From Bacilli bacterium (GTDB lineage Bacteria > Bacillota_I > Bacilli_A > Izemoplasmatales > Hujiaoplasmataceae): 8,751 bases of DNA. A program made the translations under genes and the position numbers. Below are positions 6,692 through 8,751 of this stretch, in pieces (the first letter of the stretch is position 1; each line of letters opens with the position of its first letter). The DNA lies in NCBI GenBank assembly GCA_018400565.1, contig JAGYMP010000261.1, positions 1 to 8,751 on the forward strand. Reading direction: 5' to 3'. Under the pieces are notes generated by a model that had not been told where the DNA came from, searched no databases, and saw only the letters and a list, made by a program, of their open reading frames with translations.

Positions 6692-7831
6692 ATGTTACCA
6701 GAGAAAGTGATTATCGGCTTGAGCGGGGGCGTTGATTCCAGTGTCGCCGCGTGGTTGCTGAAAAAAGAAGGATATGATGTCGAAGGTCTATTCATGCGAA
6801 ATTGGGATTCTGCAATTAACAACGATCATCTCGGCAACCCCAGTTTAGACCATATGGTTTGCCCGCAGGAGCGAGACTTTGAAGATGCAAAGAAGGTCGC
6901 CGATCAATTAGGTATTCAACTCCATAGACACGATTTTGTGGAACAATACTGGAATGACGTTTTCAGTTATTTTTTGGATCAATATAAAAAGGGACGCACA
7001 CCAAATCCCGATATTCTATGTAATAAATACATTAAATTTGAATCATTCCGTGAAGTTGCGATGGAATTGGGCGCTGATAAAATAGCCATGGGGCATTATG
7101 CCAGAGTCCGGCGTAAAAACAATGAAACCCAATTATTAAGAGGTGTTGACAGAAACAAGGATCAGACCTATTTTTTATGTCAACTCAATCAGGAGCAACT
7201 TCGTGATACGTTGTTTCCAATCGGTCATCTTAAAAAAGATGATGTTCGTGATTTGGCATCCCGGTATCATATTCCCACCGCCGACAAAAAAGATTCCACA
7301 GGGATTTGTTTCATCGGCGAACGAGATTTTGCGAAGTTTCTGAGTAATTATATCCCCGCACAACCCGGAGAGATAAAGACGTTCGATGATGATGTCATAG
7401 GCAAACATGACGGCTTGATGTATTATACCATAGGACAACGGAAAGGCCTTGGAATCGGCGGATTGACGGATTATGACAATAAACCGTGGTTTGTTGCCGG
7501 GAAAGATATGGAAAAGAATGTGTTATATGTGGTACAAGGGGTTCATCACCCCAAACTTTATTCCGATTCATGTATCGTTAAAGATGTCAATTGGATTTCC
7601 GAAAGTCATTTTTCTGACAAACGGACTGTGACCGTGAAATTTCGTTATCGCCAAATTGACCATCCTGCCATTATCGAATGGATCGATGATGAAACGATCT
7701 CAGTCAGCTATCCTAAACAAGCTCGTGCAGTTACGCCGGGTCAGGCATGTGTCTTTTATGACGAGGAAGTATGTTTGGGTGGAGGAACCATCGATCAGGT
7801 TTTTATGGATGACATTGAACGACTCTATTAA
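6692..7831 (+). CDS. mnmA: tRNA-specific 2-thiouridylase
   Basis: A 379-residue cytoplasmic enzyme that places sulfur on C2 of the wobble uridine 34 of Lys, Glu and Gln tRNAs, using ATP and a persulfide relay. The N-terminal PP-loop SGGVDSS is at residues 11-17. The two catalytic cysteines are present: Cys110 in NPDILCNKYIKF and Cys206 in DSTGICFIGERDF. The segments YYTIGQRKGLGIGG and the C-terminal PGQACVFYDEEVCLGGG are diagnostic of the family. Length matches the usual 360-380 residues. The start lies two bases after the nadE stop, with AGGGAG (6678-6683) eight bases upstream inside the end of nadE, so the two are surely co-transcribed. Sulfur delivery would need a cysteine desulfurase, not encoded here. 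Confidence 0.97.
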   Translation: MLPEKVIIGLSGGVDSSVAAWLLKKEGYDVEGLFMRNWDSAINNDHLGNPSLDHMVCPQERDFEDAKKVADQLGIQLHRHDFVEQYWNDVFSYFLDQYKKGRTPNPDILCNKYIKFESFREVAMELGADKIAMGHYARVRRKNNETQLLRGVDRNKDQTYFLCQLNQEQLRDTLFPIGHLKKDDVRDLASRYHIPTADKKDSTGICFIGERDFAKFLSNYIPAQPGEIKTFDDDVIGKHDGLMYYTIGQRKGLGIGGLTDYDNKPWFVAGKDMEKNVLYVVQGVHHPKLYSDSCIVKDVNWISESHFSDKRTVTVKFRYRQIDHPAIIEWIDDETISVSYPKQARAVTPGQACVFYDEEVCLGGGTIDQVFMDDIERLY

Positions 7832-7859
7832 TGAATATTCGCAAAAAGGAAGATGTAAG

Positions 7860-8681
7860 ATGAAGAAAAAAATTGGTCTATGTTTTTCCGGTGGCGGAGG
7901 TCGGGGCGCTTATCAGGTCGGTGCCGCAAAAGCTTTGGATGATCTTGGAATCCTTGAAAAGGTTGATGCTTATTCAGGGACCTCGATTGGCGCCGTTAAC
8001 GCTGTTTCACTGGCAACTAACCCTGTTGAAAAGGTCAAAGAGATATGGTTTGATATTCCCAGTGAAACCTTGCGATCGACTGAGAATATTTTTTCGCGTC
8101 TGATGAAAGAAGGCATGGATGTCTTTGACAAAGGTTTGTTTAAGATTGACGAGCTTCGTGATATTTTGGAAGAGAACATCGATCTCGACCTCTTAAAAAC
8201 AAAAGATGTGTATGTCACTGTGTCCGAAGGTGGGAAGGCCAATGAGGAGCTGTTTGGATTGGTAAAGGCATCATTTCGGCATTACATACGTCATGAAAAC
8301 AACGTTCTTTACCTTCCCATGAAACATCAAAAGAAGGATGATATTATCAAACAAGTATTGGCTTCCTGCTCAATTCCCGTGGTCTTTCCCGGCGTGAACC
8401 ATAACCACAAGCAATATTATGATGGTGGGGTGTATGACAGCATCCCGGTCAAACCCCTTGTCGAGCATGGCTGCGATACGATTATTGTTCTCCATTTACA
8501 CCGTATTCGCTTGTTTAATCCCGATAAATACCCCGATGTTACTTTCCATGAAATCAAACACAAAGGATCGATCGGTGGCATTTTGAATTTTGATTCTGAA
8601 CAGGCAAAGAAAGTTTATGAGTATGGATACGAAGACACGATCGCATATTTTTCCGACAAGGATATTGACATTTTATTTTGA
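7860..8681 (+). CDS. Patatin-like phospholipase
   Basis: A 273-residue serine acyl hydrolase of the patatin family, likely cytoplasmic or loosely membrane-bound since no signal peptide or membrane segment is seen. The oxyanion-hole motif SGGGGRGAYQVGAAKAL starts at residue 10. The nucleophile elbow GTSIG is at 40-44 with Ser42. The catalytic dyad is completed by Asp188 in YDGGVYDSIPV (DGG at 188-190). These are all the residues needed for activity, so it should cleave acyl esters such as phospholipids, but the substrate is unknown. ATG 7860 directly precedes the first motif and has AAGGAAG upstream; the frame is open further back only because it overlaps mnmA. It is 28 bases after mnmA with no promoter or terminator between, so it is probably the last gene of the nadD operon. 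A strong terminator follows. Confidence 0.92.
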   Translation: MKKKIGLCFSGGGGRGAYQVGAAKALDDLGILEKVDAYSGTSIGAVNAVSLATNPVEKVKEIWFDIPSETLRSTENIFSRLMKEGMDVFDKGLFKIDELRDILEENIDLDLLKTKDVYVTVSEGGKANEELFGLVKASFRHYIRHENNVLYLPMKHQKKDDIIKQVLASCSIPVVFPGVNHNHKQYYDGGVYDSIPVKPLVEHGCDTIIVLHLHRIRLFNPDKYPDVTFHEIKHKGSIGGILNFDSEQAKKVYEYGYEDTIAYFSDKDIDILF

Positions 8682-8708
8682 AGTAAAACCTCCCTTCGCT
8701 CATATTAT
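8678..8708 (+). promoter_or_regulatory. Possible promoter of the gene starting at 8732
   Basis: TTGAAG at 8678-8683 and TATTAT at 8703-8708 are separated by 19 nt. The -10 box is the loop of the terminator hairpin. Transcription would start near 8715, inside the hairpin's 3' arm, giving a leader of about 17 nt that carries the GGGAGG ribosome binding site but not its pairing arm. The spacing is longer than the ideal 17, so this is tentative. Confidence 0.4.
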
Positions 8709-8731
8709 GTGAGTGAAAGGGAGGTTTTTTT
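8685..8731 (+). terminator. Strong intrinsic terminator of the nadD-to-patatin operon
   Basis: The 5' arm AAAACCTCCCTT at 8685-8696 pairs with AAGGGAGGTTTT at 8717-8728. The stem continues with CGCTCA 8697-8702 and TGAGTG 8710-8715 (one G-T pair, A8716 bulged), closing a 7-nt loop. Seven T residues (8725-8731) follow. It begins four bases after the patatin stop codon. The 3' arm also carries the ribosome binding site of the next start codon at 8732. Confidence 0.92.
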
Positions 8732-8751
8732 ATGAAAAAAATGTTTGCAAT
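8732..8751 (+). CDS. Start of an unidentified gene, cut by the window end
   Basis: ATG at 8732 opens a frame reading MKKMFA before the window ends. It is preceded by AAAGGGAGG (8716-8724), a near-perfect ribosome binding site with seven bases of spacing. The Met-Lys-Lys-Met start is typical of signal peptides or membrane proteins, but six codons cannot identify it. Confidence 0.6.

Noticed and set aside
7656..7859. An in-frame extension of the patatin gene into mnmA
   Set aside because: It lies wholly within the mnmA coding region in another frame, and the 7860 start has a good ribosome binding site and directly precedes the glycine-rich motif.
8665..8670. A perfect TTGACA near the end of the patatin gene as -35 for the next gene
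   Set aside because: No -10-like hexamer lies 16-18 nt downstream (the sequence there is the C-rich hairpin arm), and TATTAT is 32 nt away. TTGAAG at 8678 fits better.

Overview
The window looks like chromosome from a low-to-moderate GC Gram-positive-type bacterium (Bacillota/Mycoplasmatota grade). Evidence is the strong AGGAGG-like ribosome binding sites, the TTGACA/TATAAT promoters, the lipobox-bearing solute-binding lipoprotein, a lysine riboswitch with an intrinsic terminator, and intrinsic terminators after most units. TGA ends six of the eight complete genes and Trp is TGG, so the genetic code is standard and not the Mycoplasma/Spiroplasma code. An Acholeplasma/Izemoplasma-like or deep Bacilli/Erysipelotrichia-like host fits my impression of the proteins, but I cannot prove this without a search. 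All complete genes lie on the + strand and almost every base is accounted for.

Layout. (1) 1-956: a single RluA-type rRNA/tRNA pseudouridine synthase gene with its own terminator. (2) 939-4092: a lysine-uptake operon. A consensus promoter overlaps the previous terminator and is followed by a complete lysine (L-box) riboswitch whose P1 strand is also the antiterminator strand. Then come a lipoprotein substrate-binding protein, a permease with an unusual N-terminal extracytoplasmic domain of about 150 residues, and an amino-acid ABC ATPase, then a terminator. (3) 4225-8731: a second operon of nadD, glutamine-dependent nadE, mnmA and a patatin-like phospholipase, ended by a long terminator hairpin. 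(4) 8732 to the end: the first codons of another gene. Its ribosome binding site is the 3' arm of that terminator, and its likely -10 box is the terminator loop.

How the genes work together. High lysine should stabilise the riboswitch aptamer, form the terminator at 1191-1216 and shut down the importer. Low lysine frees the antiterminator and turns on import. NadD and NadE carry out the last two steps of NAD synthesis (nicotinate mononucleotide to deamido-NAD to NAD). NadE carries its own glutaminase-type nitrilase domain, so it needs no external ammonia. MnmA 2-thiolates the tRNA wobble uridine. The patatin-like hydrolase probably acts on membrane lipid acyl chains, and nothing beyond co-transcription links it to its neighbours.

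The points most worth a second look are the fused extracytoplasmic domain on the lysine permease, the compact terminator/promoter/RBS overlay at 8678-8734, and the very short mRNA leaders predicted for several genes. I saw no mobile element, CRISPR array, tRNA, rRNA or defence system here.
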